Assembly (NCBI GenBank): GCA_945862145.1
Contig: CAMAXE010000006.1
Coordinates: 1 to 64,000 of the forward strand
Source: Klebsiella pneumoniae
GTDB taxonomy: Bacteria > Pseudomonadota > Gammaproteobacteria > Pseudomonadales > UBA5518
Length of the DNA stretch: 64,000 bases
Reading direction: 5' to 3'
The notes under the pieces are model-generated. The model was not told where the DNA came from. It worked only from the letters and a program-made list of their open reading frames with translations, and did no database searches. Each line of letters begins with the position of its first letter. Position 1 is the first letter of the stretch. The translations under genes and the position numbers were made by a program. Below are positions 44,199 to 54,951 of the stretch, piece after piece.

Positions 44199-45290
44199 TC
44201 AGGAAAGCGCGTCGATCAGTTTTTTCACGGGCGCAGCCAGTCCGAGCGCGCGCTGCCCCGGCTTGTACCACGCGAGGCGCTGGTCTTCCAGCACGTGACA
44301 GACGAGTCCCGCCACGGCGAGGTGCACCGGCGTGATGTCGAGGTGGAAATGGCTGAAAGTGTGACGAAACGGAGTGCCGCGCCGCACCGCAAGCGGCGCC
44401 TCGCCGGCGATGTGCTCGCAGGCGCTGGCGGCATCATCGTCCGCGTCGATTTGCGGGAAACTCCACAACCCGCCCCAGATCCCGGACGAGGGTCTTTTTT
44501 CGAGGAGGAATTCGCCCGCGTCATTGCGTATCACTAGCATCCCGCAGCGTCGCTCTGGCAGGCGACGCGAACGCTTGCGCGCGGGATAGCGCGTGGGCGT
44601 GCCCTCGGCGCGTGCCACGCAGGCCTCGGCCAGCGGACAGAGCGGGCAAGCAGGGCGGCTGCGCGTGCAGAGCGTGGCGCCCAGATCCATGATCGCCTGG
44701 GTGTAGTCGGCGCAGCGTTCGGTTGGCGTCAGTGTGTCTGCGAGATCCCAGAGCGCGGAGAGTGTGGCGCTCTGCGAGGGGTCGCCGTCAATCGCATGCA
44801 ACCGCGTCAGCACGCGCTTCACGTTGCCGTCGAGTATCGGCGCACGCGTGTCACCGGCGATCGCCAGCACCGCGCCAGCCGTTGATCGGCCGATACCCGG
44901 CAGCGCGCAGAGGCCCTCCAGCGTCCGGGGGAACTCCCCGCCGTGCTCCTCCTGCACCCTGCACGCAGCGCGCAACAGGTTCCGCGCGCGGGCGTAGTAA
45001 CCGAGCCCCGTCCAGTGATGCAGTACCTCGTCTTCGTGTGCGTTCGCGAGTGCCGCCACGTCCGGGAAGCGCGCCATGAAGCGCTCGAAGTAGGGGATCA
45101 CCGTGCTCACTTGCGTCTGCTGCAGCATGATCTCCGAGATCCACACCCGGTAAGGAGTGATGTCTTGTTGCCACGGCAGATCGTGGCGGCCATGGCGATC
45201 GAACCACGCCAGCAGCGGCGCGGCGATGCCGCCCCCGGACGCGGTCACCGGCATGCCGCCGCCCTGATCAGTGTCGGCGGAGGAAGTCAT
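44199..45290 (-). CDS. mutY: Adenine DNA glycosylase MutY
   Basis: 363 residues. The glycosylase domain has the helix-hairpin-helix [16 protein letters not shown] with the catalytic Asp in [10 protein letters not shown], and the 4Fe-4S cluster pattern C-x6-C-x2-C-x5-C ([17 protein letters not shown]). The C-terminal NUDIX-like domain ([18 protein letters not shown]) recognises 8-oxoG. It removes A opposite 8-oxoG. The N-terminus overlaps the AsmA-family gene's end by 23 bases; a start at 45254 (MPVTASGGG) is possible. The YggX fusion gene follows and may help keep the cluster supplied with iron. Confidence 0.95.
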   Translation of the reverse strand: MTSSADTDQGGGMPVTASGGGIAAPLLAWFDRHGRHDLPWQQDITPYRVWISEIMLQQTQVSTVIPYFERFMARFPDVAALANAHEDEVLHHWTGLGYYARARNLLRAACRVQEEHGGEFPRTLEGLCALPGIGRSTAGAVLAIAGDTRAPILDGNVKRVLTRLHAIDGDPSQSATLSALWDLADTLTPTERCADYTQAIMDLGATLCTRSRPACPLCPLAEACVARAEGTPTRYPARKRSRRLPERRCGMLVIRNDAGEFLLEKRPSSGIWGGLWSFPQIDADDDAASACEHIAGEAPLAVRRGTPFRHTFSHFHLDITPVHLAVAGLVCHVLEDQRLAWYKPGQRALGLAAPVKKLIDALS

Positions 45291-46857
45291 CGAGCGTGTC
45301 CTTCAGATTCTTGCGGGCGAGTTGGCGGGCGATCTTCCGCAGATCGTCCTTGTCTATGCCACACCAGTTGGCGGGATCCTCGTCGAAGGAGCCTTTGCAG
45401 CTGATTGGCCACTCGATGCGCTGCATCTTGCGGGTCATGCGGCAGGCAGGATCGACGGATTCCATGTCCCCGGTGATTCTCGCGCCGAGCTGCAGCCGCA
45501 GTGTGCGCCGTGACAGGTCGACATTGCCAAAGCCGTCCAGAGACATGGTTGGCATGGCCGCCGAGAGCGTGCTCAGTTCCCCCACGCCATCGTTGAACAT
45601 GATGCTGGCGCCGAGGGTTTGCAGACGCGTCAGCGGCTCGAAGCTGCGCCCGAGTGATTCACCGTTCAGCGTGGCAGCGGCCTTGCAAACGGCCTCTTCG
45701 GCGTTGGTGCCATGCAGCACCGGCTGGTCTACGTGCAGCTGCAGCGGGCCGCTCAGGGAGGCCGCCCACTGCGCACTGGAAAAGCCCCGCGCCTGCAACT
45801 GCAGCGTGGCCCCGAGGGTGCCGCTCAGCGTGTTCATCTGCTGCGTGACCGAGAGCAGTTTTTGCAGGTCCACGCCAGAGAGTTCGGCGTCAACCCGGAT
45901 GCCGCCTTCAGCGCGCGTGTCGATGTGGGCATCTGCCCGCACCCGGCCCCCGGGGCCGGTCATGGCGGGCAGGTTCCAGTCGAGCCGGCCGGAGAACCTG
46001 GCGGTGCGGCCGTCCATGTCGAGCGCTGCATCTGCGACATCGAGGGTGTGCGCGTCGATGTCGACGCCACTTTCGGGCAATGTGATCGCCAGCGTGTCGC
46101 CGCTCGCGGTCCTGAGCGAGAGCCGCGTATCCCTCAGGCTGGCAGTCCCGGTGCCGGGCCCGACAGCCACTTCGGTTTGCAGCGAAAAGCCCAGCGACTG
46201 CGCATTTTCTCCATCGCGGTCGCTGCTCTCCAGACGGCCGTTCACGCTGAGCGGAAAGGGCTCGTCAGGGGTGTTCGTGTGTTCCGCAAAGAGCGATTCC
46301 ACGATCGCCTGCCGGCGCTTTCCTGCGCGGAGGTCATCCAGTGTGAGCAGCGCGTCCTCGATGTACAGCGAGCTGATACTGATTCGCTGCACTGTGGCCG
46401 CCGGATCGGGCTCGACTGCCGCGACCGCAGAAGCATCGGGCGCGGGGCGCTCGCCGGCGCGACGCAGATGTTCCCAATTGCCACGGCCCTCTGTATCGCG
46501 CACGAGATTCACCCGCAGGCCTTCCAGTCGGAGTCCGTCCGCATGCAGATCGCCGCGCAGCAGCGAGATCAGACTGATAGTGAGGTGTAGCCGGGCGGCC
46601 GAGGCTAATTCATGCCCCGAGCCGGCCGGCGCTGTCAGTCGCAGAGCGTCCGCGGCAATGCTCGGTGTTGGGAAAAGATCGAGACTGAGCTCGCCATCGA
46701 TGTCCAGGGTGGCGTTCAACTGGCCGCTGGCCCGTTCGGTCAGCATGGCCTTGATGCGCTCGTCATCGACAATCGAATCGAGCAGGGCGGCAAGGCTGGC
46801 GAGCAGCGCCAGAGCCACGCCGATGGCAATGGATAACCATTTCAGAGCGGCGCTCAT
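45268..46857 (-). CDS. AsmA-family envelope protein
   Basis: 529 residues: one N-terminal membrane helix (LKWLSIAIGVALALLASLAALL) anchoring a large periplasmic part rich in beta-strands, with the AsmA start DGELSLDLFPTPSIAADALRL and a C-terminal region LRLQLGARITGDMESVDPACRM. AsmA proteins are bridge-like lipid-transport proteins affecting outer membrane phospholipids. Length fits the shorter AsmA members. It overlaps mutY and is divergent from the his operon. Confidence 0.88.
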   Translation of the reverse strand: MSAALKWLSIAIGVALALLASLAALLDSIVDDERIKAMLTERASGQLNATLDIDGELSLDLFPTPSIAADALRLTAPAGSGHELASAARLHLTISLISLLRGDLHADGLRLEGLRVNLVRDTEGRGNWEHLRRAGERPAPDASAVAAVEPDPAATVQRISISSLYIEDALLTLDDLRAGKRRQAIVESLFAEHTNTPDEPFPLSVNGRLESSDRDGENAQSLGFSLQTEVAVGPGTGTASLRDTRLSLRTASGDTLAITLPESGVDIDAHTLDVADAALDMDGRTARFSGRLDWNLPAMTGPGGRVRADAHIDTRAEGGIRVDAELSGVDLQKLLSVTQQMNTLSGTLGATLQLQARGFSSAQWAASLSGPLQLHVDQPVLHGTNAEEAVCKAAATLNGESLGRSFEPLTRLQTLGASIMFNDGVGELSTLSAAMPTMSLDGFGNVDLSRRTLRLQLGARITGDMESVDPACRMTRKMQRIEWPISCKGSFDEDPANWCGIDKDDLRKIARQLARKNLKDTLDDFLRRH

Positions 46858-47035
46858 GGCGACCTCTGCAGGTGGTCGGAGTGTCCGATGGTAACGGAAT
46901 CCCTCTCGGGCGGTGGCCTCGCTGCGCAGGCACCTCTTGCACGGTGCCGGGTGATGGCCGCTGCCATCGGGCCGCAGTCTTGCGTCACACCCAGTAATGC
47001 CCGTTTTCCCGGCTCTTGCAGCGGGTCGGCGGGGC

Positions 47036-47041
47036 TATACT
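47036..47041 (+). promoter_or_regulatory. Candidate -10 element of the hisBHAF promoter
   Basis: tatact 50 bases before the hisB ATG; the nearest -35-like word (ttgcag at 47016-47021) is too close (14-base spacer) to be convincing. The same tatact -10 is seen before the flippase and rhodanese genes. Confidence 0.3.
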
Positions 47042-47090
47042 TCGGAACTCACCCGATCTGTTTTTGTCCTTTTTGCAAGGCGCTGAACGC

Positions 47091-47684
47091 ATGGCAGAGC
47101 GAATCGCCGAGGTCACCCGCAACACGCTGGAAACCCAGATCCGCGTGCGCATAAATCTGGATGGCAGCGGTTGCGCGCAGCTCGCGACGGGCTTGCCGTT
47201 CCTCGACCACATGCTCGATCAGGTGGTTCGCCACGGCCTCGTGGACATCGAGATCGAGGCGAAAGGCGACCTGCATATCGACGCCCACCACACGGTGGAG
47301 GATATCGGCATCACGCTCGGTCAGGCCGTGGCCCGGGCTCTGGGTGACAAGGCCGGGCTCGTGCGCTACGGACACGCCTACGTGCCGCTCGACGAGGCTC
47401 TCTCGCGAGTTATTATTGATCTCTCGGGTCGTCCGGGGCTCGAGTTCCATGTCCCCTTCGTGCGCGCGATGATCGGCGCCTTTGATGTCGATCTCTTCCA
47501 CGAGTTTTTCCAGGGCTTCGTGAACCATGCGATGGTCACGCTGCACGTGGATGGCTTGCGTGGCCAGAACGCCCACCACCAGGCCGAGACGGTGTTCAAG
47601 GCTTTCGGTCGCGCACTGCGGATGGCCGTGACCCCGGATTCCCGCCAGGCGGGAGCCATGCCATCCACCAAGGGTTCGCTCTGA
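47091..47684 (+). CDS. hisB: Imidazoleglycerol-phosphate dehydratase HisB
   Basis: 197 residues, the monofunctional HisB form. Mn-binding motifs are [15 protein letters not shown] and [17 protein letters not shown], with [15 protein letters not shown] in between. It dehydrates imidazole glycerol phosphate to imidazole acetol phosphate. The ATG at 47091 gives the normal [12 protein letters not shown] start. First gene of hisBHAF; the next gene begins 26 bases downstream. Confidence 0.96.
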   Translation: MAERIAEVTRNTLETQIRVRINLDGSGCAQLATGLPFLDHMLDQVVRHGLVDIEIEAKGDLHIDAHHTVEDIGITLGQAVARALGDKAGLVRYGHAYVPLDEALSRVIIDLSGRPGLEFHVPFVRAMIGAFDVDLFHEFFQGFVNHAMVTLHVDGLRGQNAHHQAETVFKAFGRALRMAVTPDSRQAGAMPSTKGSL

Positions 47685-47709
47685 GCGAACTGGCCGGTCT
47701 TGTCCCAGC

Positions 47710-48357
47710 ATGAGCGAGCGTATTGCAGTTATTGACTACGGCATGGGCAACCTGCACTCGGTAGCCAAGGCGCTGGCGTGCGTGGCGCCCGGCGCCGAGG
47801 TGCTGGTCACCGACGACACGGCATGCATCGCCGGCGCCGATCGTGTGGTGTTCCCGGGAGTAGGCGCCATTCGCGACTGCATCGGCGAGATCCACCGGCG
47901 CGCTCTCGCGCCAGTGATCCGTGAGGCAGCGGCCTCGGGTCGTCCCATGCTCGCGATTTGCGTGGGCCTGCAGGCCTTGATGAGCCATAGCGAGGAAAAT
48001 GGCGGAGTGGATTGCCTGGGCATCCTGCCGGGGCGCGTGAGTCGTTTTCCGGCGGGTCTGCAGGACGAGGACAACAACGCGCTCAAGGTGCCCCACATGG
48101 GCTGGAGCCGGGTGCGGCAGGAGCCTCATCCGCTGTGGTCTGGCATCCCCGATGGCGAGCGCTTTTACTTCGTGCACAGCTATTACGTCCGGCCTGACGT
48201 GCGGGACCAGCTTGCCGGCAGTTGCGAGTACGGCCTGGAGTTTGCTGCTGCGCTTGCGCGCGATGCGCTCTTCGCCGTGCAGTTCCATCCGGAGAAGAGC
48301 CACACGCCGGGGCTTCGGCTTCTCCGGAATTTTTGCAGTTGGAACGGACGATGCTGA
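47710..48357 (+). CDS. hisH: Imidazole glycerol phosphate synthase glutaminase subunit HisH
   Basis: 215 residues of a class I glutamine amidotransferase. Catalytic triad: Cys in MLAICVGLQ (about 84), His and Glu in QFHPEKSH near the C-terminus. It supplies ammonia to HisF. Its stop overlaps the hisA start by 7 bases (ATGCTGA). Confidence 0.96.
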   Translation: MSERIAVIDYGMGNLHSVAKALACVAPGAEVLVTDDTACIAGADRVVFPGVGAIRDCIGEIHRRALAPVIREAAASGRPMLAICVGLQALMSHSEENGGVDCLGILPGRVSRFPAGLQDEDNNALKVPHMGWSRVRQEPHPLWSGIPDGERFYFVHSYYVRPDVRDQLAGSCEYGLEFAAALARDALFAVQFHPEKSHTPGLRLLRNFCSWNGRC

Positions 48358-49091
48358 TCATTCCCGCCATAGATCTGAAAGACGGCAAGTGCGTGCGGCT
48401 GCGTCAGGGGCGCATGGACGAGGCCACCGTGTTCGGCGATGACCCGCTTGCCATGGCGGCCCGCTGGGTCGAGGAGGGCGCGCGGCGTCTGCACCTCGTG
48501 GATCTCAATGGCGCCTTTGCCGGGGAACCGGTGAACGCCGCCGCGGTGCGCGCGATCACCCGCGCTTTTCCCGGTATGCCCGTGCAAATAGGTGGTGGAA
48601 TCCGCAGCCGCGACGTTGCCGCGCGCTACCTGGACATGGGTGTCGAGTGGGTGATCATCGGTACGCAAGCGGTGAAGGATCCGGCCTTTGTGTCTGCGCT
48701 GTGTGCCGAGTTCCCGGGTCATGTGATCGTGGGGATCGACGCCAAAGACGGCATGGTCGCCACCGAGGGATGGGCAGAGGTTTCCACGGTAGGAGCGGTG
48801 CATTTGGCCACGCAGTTCCGGGCGGCGGGGGTGAGCGCCATCGTCTACACCGATATCGCCCGCGACGGGATGCTGTCGGGAGTCAATCTGGAGGCCACCC
48901 GTGAACTCGCCGAGCAGGGCGGCATACCGGTGATCGCCTCGGGCGGCGTGGCCACGTTGGCCGACGTGCAGGCCCTCGCAGCGCACGAGCAAAGCGGTAT
49001 CTGCGGGGCCATCACCGGTCGGGCCATCTACGAAGGCACGCTGGATCTCCGCGCGGCGCAGGCCTGGTGCGACCGGATGCCGGGAGGCTGA
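48351..49091 (+). CDS. hisA: ProFAR isomerase HisA
   Basis: 246 residues of a (beta/alpha)8 barrel. It begins [17 protein letters not shown] with the catalytic Asp in AIDL, and the second catalytic Asp is in [10 protein letters not shown]; phosphate-binding loops are IGGGIRS and ASGGVA. It performs the Amadori rearrangement of ProFAR. The start at 48351 overlaps hisH; the longer upstream frame is not used. hisF starts one base after its stop. Confidence 0.96.
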   Translation: MLIIPAIDLKDGKCVRLRQGRMDEATVFGDDPLAMAARWVEEGARRLHLVDLNGAFAGEPVNAAAVRAITRAFPGMPVQIGGGIRSRDVAARYLDMGVEWVIIGTQAVKDPAFVSALCAEFPGHVIVGIDAKDGMVATEGWAEVSTVGAVHLATQFRAAGVSAIVYTDIARDGMLSGVNLEATRELAEQGGIPVIASGGVATLADVQALAAHEQSGICGAITGRAIYEGTLDLRAAQAWCDRMPGG

Positions 49092-49092
49092 G

Positions 49093-49866
<774 letters not shown>

Positions 49867-49876
49867 AGGAGAGAAA

Positions 49877-50104
49877 TCACTCGGGACTGAGTGTCGAGTA
49901 AAAGCTCGAGAGCACGCGGGGTTCTGCGAGCTGGATGAAATCAACGAAATCGGTGAGGCCACGCTGGGCGTCGAATTTGGACTCGAAGGGACCGATAGAG
50001 GCGCCCTCCCGAGTGGCGAAATACCACGCGCTGTTGACCGCGAAAAACCGGTCTGTCCGCATGGGAACTCCACCCAGCTCGCCGTCGCGTCTGTCAGGCA
50101 TCAT
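49877..50104 (-). CDS. DUF6316-like small protein
   Basis: 75 residues (MMPDRRDGELGGVPM start, with a gagaga site upstream; an upstream in-frame ATG at 50131 is less likely). The body RTDRFFAVNSAWYFATREG and IGPFESKFDAQRGLTDFVDF resembles the short DUF6316 proteins of gammaproteobacteria, found near his or other housekeeping genes and of unknown role. It is soluble and shorter than 80 residues. Confidence 0.7.
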   Translation of the reverse strand: MMPDRRDGELGGVPMRTDRFFAVNSAWYFATREGASIGPFESKFDAQRGLTDFVDFIQLAEPRVLSSFYSTLSPE

Positions 50105-50222
50105 TAGTCTCTCTGCTCGTGCGGTCTGCATAAAACACGCCGCTTTGCTCTGTTATGTTAAATACGAGTGTATACCAGCGCCTCAAACGTGCTCCAAGAA
50201 TCCAACGCCTCGCGTCCCTTTG

Positions 50223-51635
50223 TCAATTATTACCGGCGCTTTTGTTTTGGGTGCTGCCTGGGGGCTGCACTTGTTTGCCCGACAGCACCATGGCGCGTAA
50301 CAGGTTGAGTGCCTCGTAGAGCTGGTAGTCCTGCCCCCGCAGGCTGTCACCCTTGGAGTCTGCGCGTTCCTTGCTGCCGTTCTCGCCCTTGCCGTTGCCG
50401 TTGCTCAGGTGGCCGTCGAGGTCGGCCTCCGTGAGGCTCAGCCCGGGTTTTACGGGCGTCAGGGTGGCGCGCTCCACCAGGATATCGGGCTTGATCCCCA
50501 GGGCCTGAATCGAGCGCCCGGAGGGGGTGAAATAGCGCGCCGTCGTGAGTTTGATGGCACGGTCCTCTGCCAGCGGCAGCACCGTCTGTACCGATCCCTT
50601 GCCAAAACTGTCGGTGCCGACCACCACCGCCCGCTGATGATCCTGGAGTGCGCCGGCGACGATCTCGCTCGCGGAAGCGGTGCCGCCGTTGATAAGGACC
50701 ACGATGGGCGCACCATCCAGCAGATCGCCGGGCTGCGCGCTGAAGCGCGTGCTGGCGTTCTCGATGCGACCCTCGGTGTAGACGAGCAGGCCGCCGTCGA
50801 GGAAGGCATCTGCCACCTCGACCGAGGCCTGCAGGATGCCGCCGGGGTTGTTTCGCAAGTCGAGGACCATCCCCTTCAGCGCGCCCTTGTTCGCGCTCCT
50901 GAGCGCATCCAGCGCTTTGACAAAATCCTTGCCCGTCTCGCTCTGGAACTGAGCGATGCGCATATACCCGAACCCCGGGCTCAGCACCCGCTGACGCACA
51001 CTGCGCACCTTGATCAGGTCGCGCACCAGAGTCACCTCGAAGGGGCCCTGGACGCCCTCGCGGAGCACGGTGAGGATGATCTTTGAGCCTTTGGCGCCGC
51101 GCATCAGGTCGACGGCCTTGTCGAGCGCCATACCTTTCACCGACTTGCCGTCGATCTTGATGATGATGTCCCCGCTCTCCATGCCGGCGGCCTTGGCGGG
51201 CGTGTCGTCGATGGGTGTTATCACCCGCACGAACCCGCCGCTCTCTGCGCCTACCTCGAGGCCTACACCACCGAACTCGCCCGTCGTGCTCTCGCGCAGT
51301 TCCGCGAAGGACTCCTTGTCGAGATAGGCTGAATGCGGGTCCAAGCCGTTCAGCATGCCCTTGATGGCGTTCTCGAGTAGCGTCCGGTCGTCGACTTTCT
51401 CGACGTACGCCGAGCGGATCTGGTTGAAGACCTCGACGAAAATCCTGAGATCCTGCAGCGGCAGCACGCCCTCGGGTGGTTCCACCGCGTCGTTTGGGGC
51501 TGGTGTTGCAGCGGGCGCCGGCGCCGGCGGATCCGCGGCCATCAGTGCCTGTGGTGAAAGGCCGCAGGCGAGCGCCAGTGCGAGCCTTGCGAGCAGGAGG
51601 CCAAGGGGGCTTGTTCGGGGCATTGGAGCGGGCAT
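50223..51635 (-). CDS. ctpA: S41 carboxyl-terminal processing protease
   Basis: 470 residues: signal peptide (LGLLLARLALALACGLS) then a Pro/Ala-rich linker, a PDZ domain (GGVGLEVGAESGGFVRV... DIIIKIDGKSVKG), and the catalytic core with Ser in GGTASASEIVAGAL and Lys in GTDSFGKGSVQT. It degrades periplasmic or envelope proteins from the C-terminus. The start at 51635 (MPAPMPRTS) is chosen as it directly precedes the signal peptide; the longer frame to 52109 overlaps the divergent rhodanese gene. The C-terminus has a Lys/Glu/Asn-rich tail. Confidence 0.93.
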   Translation of the reverse strand: MPAPMPRTSPLGLLLARLALALACGLSPQALMAADPPAPAPAATPAPNDAVEPPEGVLPLQDLRIFVEVFNQIRSAYVEKVDDRTLLENAIKGMLNGLDPHSAYLDKESFAELRESTTGEFGGVGLEVGAESGGFVRVITPIDDTPAKAAGMESGDIIIKIDGKSVKGMALDKAVDLMRGAKGSKIILTVLREGVQGPFEVTLVRDLIKVRSVRQRVLSPGFGYMRIAQFQSETGKDFVKALDALRSANKGALKGMVLDLRNNPGGILQASVEVADAFLDGGLLVYTEGRIENASTRFSAQPGDLLDGAPIVVLINGGTASASEIVAGALQDHQRAVVVGTDSFGKGSVQTVLPLAEDRAIKLTTARYFTPSGRSIQALGIKPDILVERATLTPVKPGLSLTEADLDGHLSNGNGKGENGSKERADSKGDSLRGQDYQLYEALNLLRAMVLSGKQVQPPGSTQNKSAGNN

Positions 51636-51724
51636 ATCGCGCGGCCTCGGCGCAGGCGCCGAGGCTTCCACAGTGGATAAGCCGGCAGTTTGCATGATGC
51701 GGCTGGTGCGCACCAGACGGCCGA

Positions 51725-51753
51725 TTGGTGAGTCCCGGGGCCGCGTGTATACT
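51725..51753 (+). promoter_or_regulatory. Candidate sigma-70 promoter for rhodanese-grxC-secB
   Basis: ttggtg (51725-51730), a 17-base spacer and tatact (51748-51753), 64 bases before the rhodanese ATG. Confidence 0.5.
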
Positions 51754-51816
51754 CGCGGCCTTTCGCGCTTGCCGTCATTTCCGGGGGCATATCGCGCAGG
51801 CCGGCAAGGGATCCGC

Positions 51817-52233
51817 ATGGAGCTTTTCGTCCAGTTCGTCGTGGCCAAGTGGTATCTGTTTACCGCCGCCGTGACATTGATTGCCTTGTTGCTGCTGCAC
51901 GAGAACCGCCGCGGCGCCGCCGCGGTCTCGCCGGCGCAGATGACCACGCTGGTCAACCGCGAGGACGCGGTGGTTCTGGACCTCCGCGACGCCGCTGAGT
52001 ACCGCGCCGGCCATATTGTCGACAGTATCCACATGCCTCTCGGCAAACTCTCGGAGCGGATCACCGAACTGGAGCGCTTCCGTGACCGCCCCGTGATCGT
52101 TGTGTGCAAGATGGGTCATCAGTCCGGAGCTGTGGCCCGGACGTTGAAGGAAAAAGGATTCGGCCGGGTCTATCGCCTGGGCGGAGGCATCCTCGAATGG
52201 CAGTCGGCGCAACTGCCTCTGATCAGAGGCTGA
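51817..52233 (+). CDS. Membrane-anchored rhodanese-like protein
   Basis: 138 residues: an N-terminal membrane helix (WYLFTAAVTLIALLLL) then one rhodanese domain with the active Cys in VVCKMGHQSG, plus DLRDAAEYRAGHI and the late GGGILEW. It probably handles sulfane sulfur or thiol redox at the inner membrane. grxC begins one base after the stop, forming the conserved rhodanese-grxC-secB operon. Confidence 0.92.
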   Translation: MELFVQFVVAKWYLFTAAVTLIALLLLHENRRGAAAVSPAQMTTLVNREDAVVLDLRDAAEYRAGHIVDSIHMPLGKLSERITELERFRDRPVIVVCKMGHQSGAVARTLKEKGFGRVYRLGGGILEWQSAQLPLIRG

Positions 52234-52234
52234 G

Positions 52235-52522
52235 GTGAGCGCGCCGGTACGGATTCTCGGCACGCGGTGGTGCCCGTATTGCATCGCTGCCCGGCGCTTG
52301 TTCGAAACCCTCGGCGTGCCTTACGAGGACACCGATGTCAGCCGTGATCCGGCGCTGCGCGCTGATATGGAAGCGCGATCGGGGCGCCGAACGGTGCCGC
52401 AGATCTGGATCGGGGACCGCCACATGGGCGGATTCGACGATGTGAATGCCCTGCATGCCAGGGGGATGTTGATGCCGCTGCTGACGGGTGGAGAGCCATC
52501 CGCCCCAGCCAGCGGTGAGTGA
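52235..52522 (+). CDS. grxC: Glutaredoxin 3
   Basis: 95 residues; redox motif CPYC at 13-16, the cis-Pro in TVPQIWIG, and the GSH-binding GGFDDVNAL. Start is GTG directly after the rhodanese stop, inferred from position and the conserved first strand. Reduces disulfides with glutathione. Confidence 0.95.
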   Translation: MSAPVRILGTRWCPYCIAARRLFETLGVPYEDTDVSRDPALRADMEARSGRRTVPQIWIGDRHMGGFDDVNALHARGMLMPLLTGGEPSAPASGE

Positions 52523-52550
52523 TCACAGGACCACACCAGAGGACCGTACG

Positions 52551-53024
52551 ATGGCCGACGAGACTAACCAGGAGCCGCAGCAGCAGTTTGCGTTGCAGCG
52601 CATTTATGTAAAGGACATTTCCTTCGAGACGCCGCAGGGTCTCGAGGTCTTCCGCCAGCAGTGGAAGCCCAAGGTCAATCTCGAGATGAACACGCGGCAG
52701 AACCGCATCGATGAGCAGAATTTCGAGGTCATCCTCACGCTGTCGGTGACGGCCACCCAGGAAGACAAGACGGCCTTCATCGTCGAGGTGCAGCAGGGCG
52801 GCATCTTCTTTGTGTCGGGTATCCCCGAGGCGCAACTGCGGCAGGTGTTGGCCACCATGTGCCCGGCCATCCTCTTTCCCTACGCGCGCGAGGCCATCGA
52901 CTCCCTCGTGGTGCGCGGTTCCTTCCCTCCCCTCATGCTGGCGCCCGTCAACTTCGACGCGCTCTACGTGCAGGCCATGAAACAACAGCAGGACAAGCTC
53001 GCCAGCGAAGCGCCGGCCCACTGA
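52551..53024 (+). CDS. secB: Protein-export chaperone SecB
   Basis: 157 residues. Family features IYVKDISFETP, the exposed WKPKVNLEMNT strand, YAREAIDSLVVRGSFPPLMLAPVNFDALY near the C-terminus. It holds preproteins unfolded and hands them to SecA. The ATG at 52551 is 28 bases after grxC. The glutamate/glutamine-rich N-terminus is longer than in E. coli by a few residues. Confidence 0.95.
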   Translation: MADETNQEPQQQFALQRIYVKDISFETPQGLEVFRQQWKPKVNLEMNTRQNRIDEQNFEVILTLSVTATQEDKTAFIVEVQQGGIFFVSGIPEAQLRQVLATMCPAILFPYAREAIDSLVVRGSFPPLMLAPVNFDALYVQAMKQQQDKLASEAPAH

Positions 53025-53050
53025 CGCTGTGGTTCTGGGGGGGGTGGCGG

Positions 53051-53515
53051 TCAGGCGCCACCCTCGAAACCGAACTGCCGCCACGCCTCATACACCACGA
53101 CCGCCACGCTGTTTGACAGGTTGAGGCTGCGTCCTCCGGGACGCATCGGCAACCGCAGGCGTTGCGCTGGCGGCAGTGATTCCAGCAACTCCTGCGGCAG
53201 TCCCCGGGTTTCAGGGCCGAATACCAAGGCGTCGTCCGCTGCGAAACGCGTGGCGTCATAGCGCTGCGTGCCGCGGGTGCTCAGCGCAAATAGTCGTCCC
53301 GGGTTACGGTCTGCGCGGAAAGCCTCCAGTGACGGCCAAGTCCTGACGCTCGCCCACTCGTGGTAGTCGAGCCCAGCGCGCCGGAGTCTGGCGTCGTCCA
53401 TCGCAAAGCCCAGCGGTTCGATCAGGTGCAGCCTTGCGCCGGTGTTCGCGCAGAGCCTGATCACATTGCCGGTGTTGGGCGGGATCTCAGGTTGGTAGAG
53501 CACAACGTCGAACAT
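53051..53515 (-). CDS. trmL: tRNA 2'-O-methyltransferase TrmL
   Basis: 154 residues of the SPOUT family: MFDVVLYQPEIPPNTGN at the start, ALVFGPETRGLP knot region and MRPGGRSLNLSNSVAVVVYEAWRQ. It methylates the wobble ribose of tRNA-Leu isoacceptors. The ATG at 53515 gives the standard start; upstream frame to 53602 enters ntrC. Convergent with secB. Confidence 0.94.
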   Translation of the reverse strand: MFDVVLYQPEIPPNTGNVIRLCANTGARLHLIEPLGFAMDDARLRRAGLDYHEWASVRTWPSLEAFRADRNPGRLFALSTRGTQRYDATRFAADDALVFGPETRGLPQELLESLPPAQRLRLPMRPGGRSLNLSNSVAVVVYEAWRQFGFEGGA

Positions 53516-53529
53516 TCTCTGGCCTGCAC

Positions 53530-54951
53530 TCAGTCCGAGTCCTCGGTAAGGCCGTCCAGTGCCAGCTCCTTGATTTTGCGGGTGAGTGTGTTGCGCCCCC
53601 ACCCGAGAAGTTCGGCTGCCTCGCCCCGCCGTCCCCGGGTGTGCGCCAGCGCAACCTCGATCATCACGGTTTCGAAGCGCGGTGTTGCCGCATCCAGCAA
53701 CCGTGGCATGCCCCGTCGCACCTCGGCATCAGCCCAGGCCCTGAGTTCGGCTACCCAGTCGCCCGAGACCGTAGCTATCGCACCGCTGGTCTGGAGTTCC
53801 GTGGGCAGATCGACCACATGAACCTCGCGACCCGCTGCCATTACGGTGAGCCAGCGACAAACGTTTTCCAGCTGCCGGACATTGCCTTGCCACGGCAGCG
53901 CTGCGATATAGGCCTCGGTCTCTGGCAGCAGCAACTTGGTCTCGCCGCCGAGTTCCTCCGCAGCGCGCGCGAGGAAGTGGCGCGCTAGCCGGGGGATGTC
54001 CTCGCGGCGTTCACGAAGCCCCGGCAGGTGGATGCGGATCACGTTCAGGCGGTGGTACAGGTCTTCCCGGAAGCGCCCTTCGCGCACCAGTTGTTCCAGG
54101 TTCTGGTGCGTCGCGGCAATGATGCGAACGCTCACCTGGACGGGCGTGTGCCCTCCCACGCGGTAGAACTCGCCGTCGGCCAGAACGCGCAGCAGGCGCG
54201 TCTGCGTGTCGTGCGGCATGTCGCCGATCTCGTCCAGGAACAGCGTGCCGCCATCGGCCTGCTCGAAGCGGCCGCGTCGCTGCGACTGTGCCCCGGTGAA
54301 AGCGCCTTTCTCGTGACCGAACAGCTCTGACTCCATCAGGTCCTTCGGAATGGCGGCCATGTTGAGCGCGATGAACGGTCCGGTGGCGCGCGGGCTGTGA
54401 CGGTGCAATGCGTGAGCCACCAACTCCTTGCCGGTGCCTGACTCGCCGTTGATCAGCACCGTTATGAGTGAGTGGGAGAGTCTGCCGATGGCACGGAAGA
54501 CCTCCTGCATCGCCGGCGCCTCGCCAATGATCTCGGTTGGTCCGCTTTCTTCCTGCGCGGCGGATTCCTGCTGTTTCGCGCGGCCATGGGCCAGTGCCCG
54601 CTTGGTGACCGTGACCACCTCGTCGATGTCGAAGGGCTTGGGCAGGTACTCGAAGGCACCGCCCTGGTAGGAAGCCACCGCGCTGTCCAGGTCTGAATGC
54701 GCGGTGGTTATGATCACCGGTAACTCAGGGTGCGAGCTGCGTATCCGCGCGAGCAATTGCAGGCCATCGGTGCCGGGCATGCGGATGTCGCTAATGACCG
54801 CATCGGGCACTTGCGTGCGCAGCTTCCGCATCATGCTGTCGGCGTCGGGGAAACTGCTGGCGCTGATGCCGGCGCTCCCCAGGGCTTTCTCGAGCACCCA
54901 GCGTATGGAGCGGTCGTCATCGACGATCCAGACGCTTGTGGTTTCAGTCAT
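53530..54951 (-). CDS. ntrC: Nitrogen regulation response regulator NtrC
   Basis: 473 residues: receiver domain with phospho-acceptor Asp in ISDIRMPG (about 54), AAA+ domain with Walker A GESGTGKE, the sigma-54 contact loop GAFTGA, Walker B-type LFLDEIGDM, and a C-terminal Fis-type HTH ([24 protein letters not shown]). Phosphorylated NtrC activates sigma-54 promoters such as the one upstream of glnA. It overlaps the end of ntrB by 8 bases. Confidence 0.96.
   Translation of the reverse strand: MTETTSVWIVDDDRSIRWVLEKALGSAGISASSFPDADSMMRKLRTQVPDAVISDIRMPGTDGLQLLARIRSSHPELPVIITTAHSDLDSAVASYQGGAFEYLPKPFDIDEVVTVTKRALAHGRAKQQESAAQEESGPTEIIGEAPAMQEVFRAIGRLSHSLITVLINGESGTGKELVAHALHRHSPRATGPFIALNMAAIPKDLMESELFGHEKGAFTGAQSQRRGRFEQADGGTLFLDEIGDMPHDTQTRLLRVLADGEFYRVGGHTPVQVSVRIIAATHQNLEQLVREGRFREDLYHRLNVIRIHLPGLRERREDIPRLARHFLARAAEELGGETKLLLPETEAYIAALPWQGNVRQLENVCRWLTVMAAGREVHVVDLPTELQTSGAIATVSGDWVAELRAWADAEVRRGMPRLLDAATPRFETVMIEVALAHTRGRRGEAAELLGWGRNTLTRKIKELALDGLTEDSD

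Noticed and set aside
50223-52109. 628-residue version of the S41 protease
   Set aside because: The extra N-terminus overlaps the divergent rhodanese gene and its promoter; the signal peptide begins at 51635.
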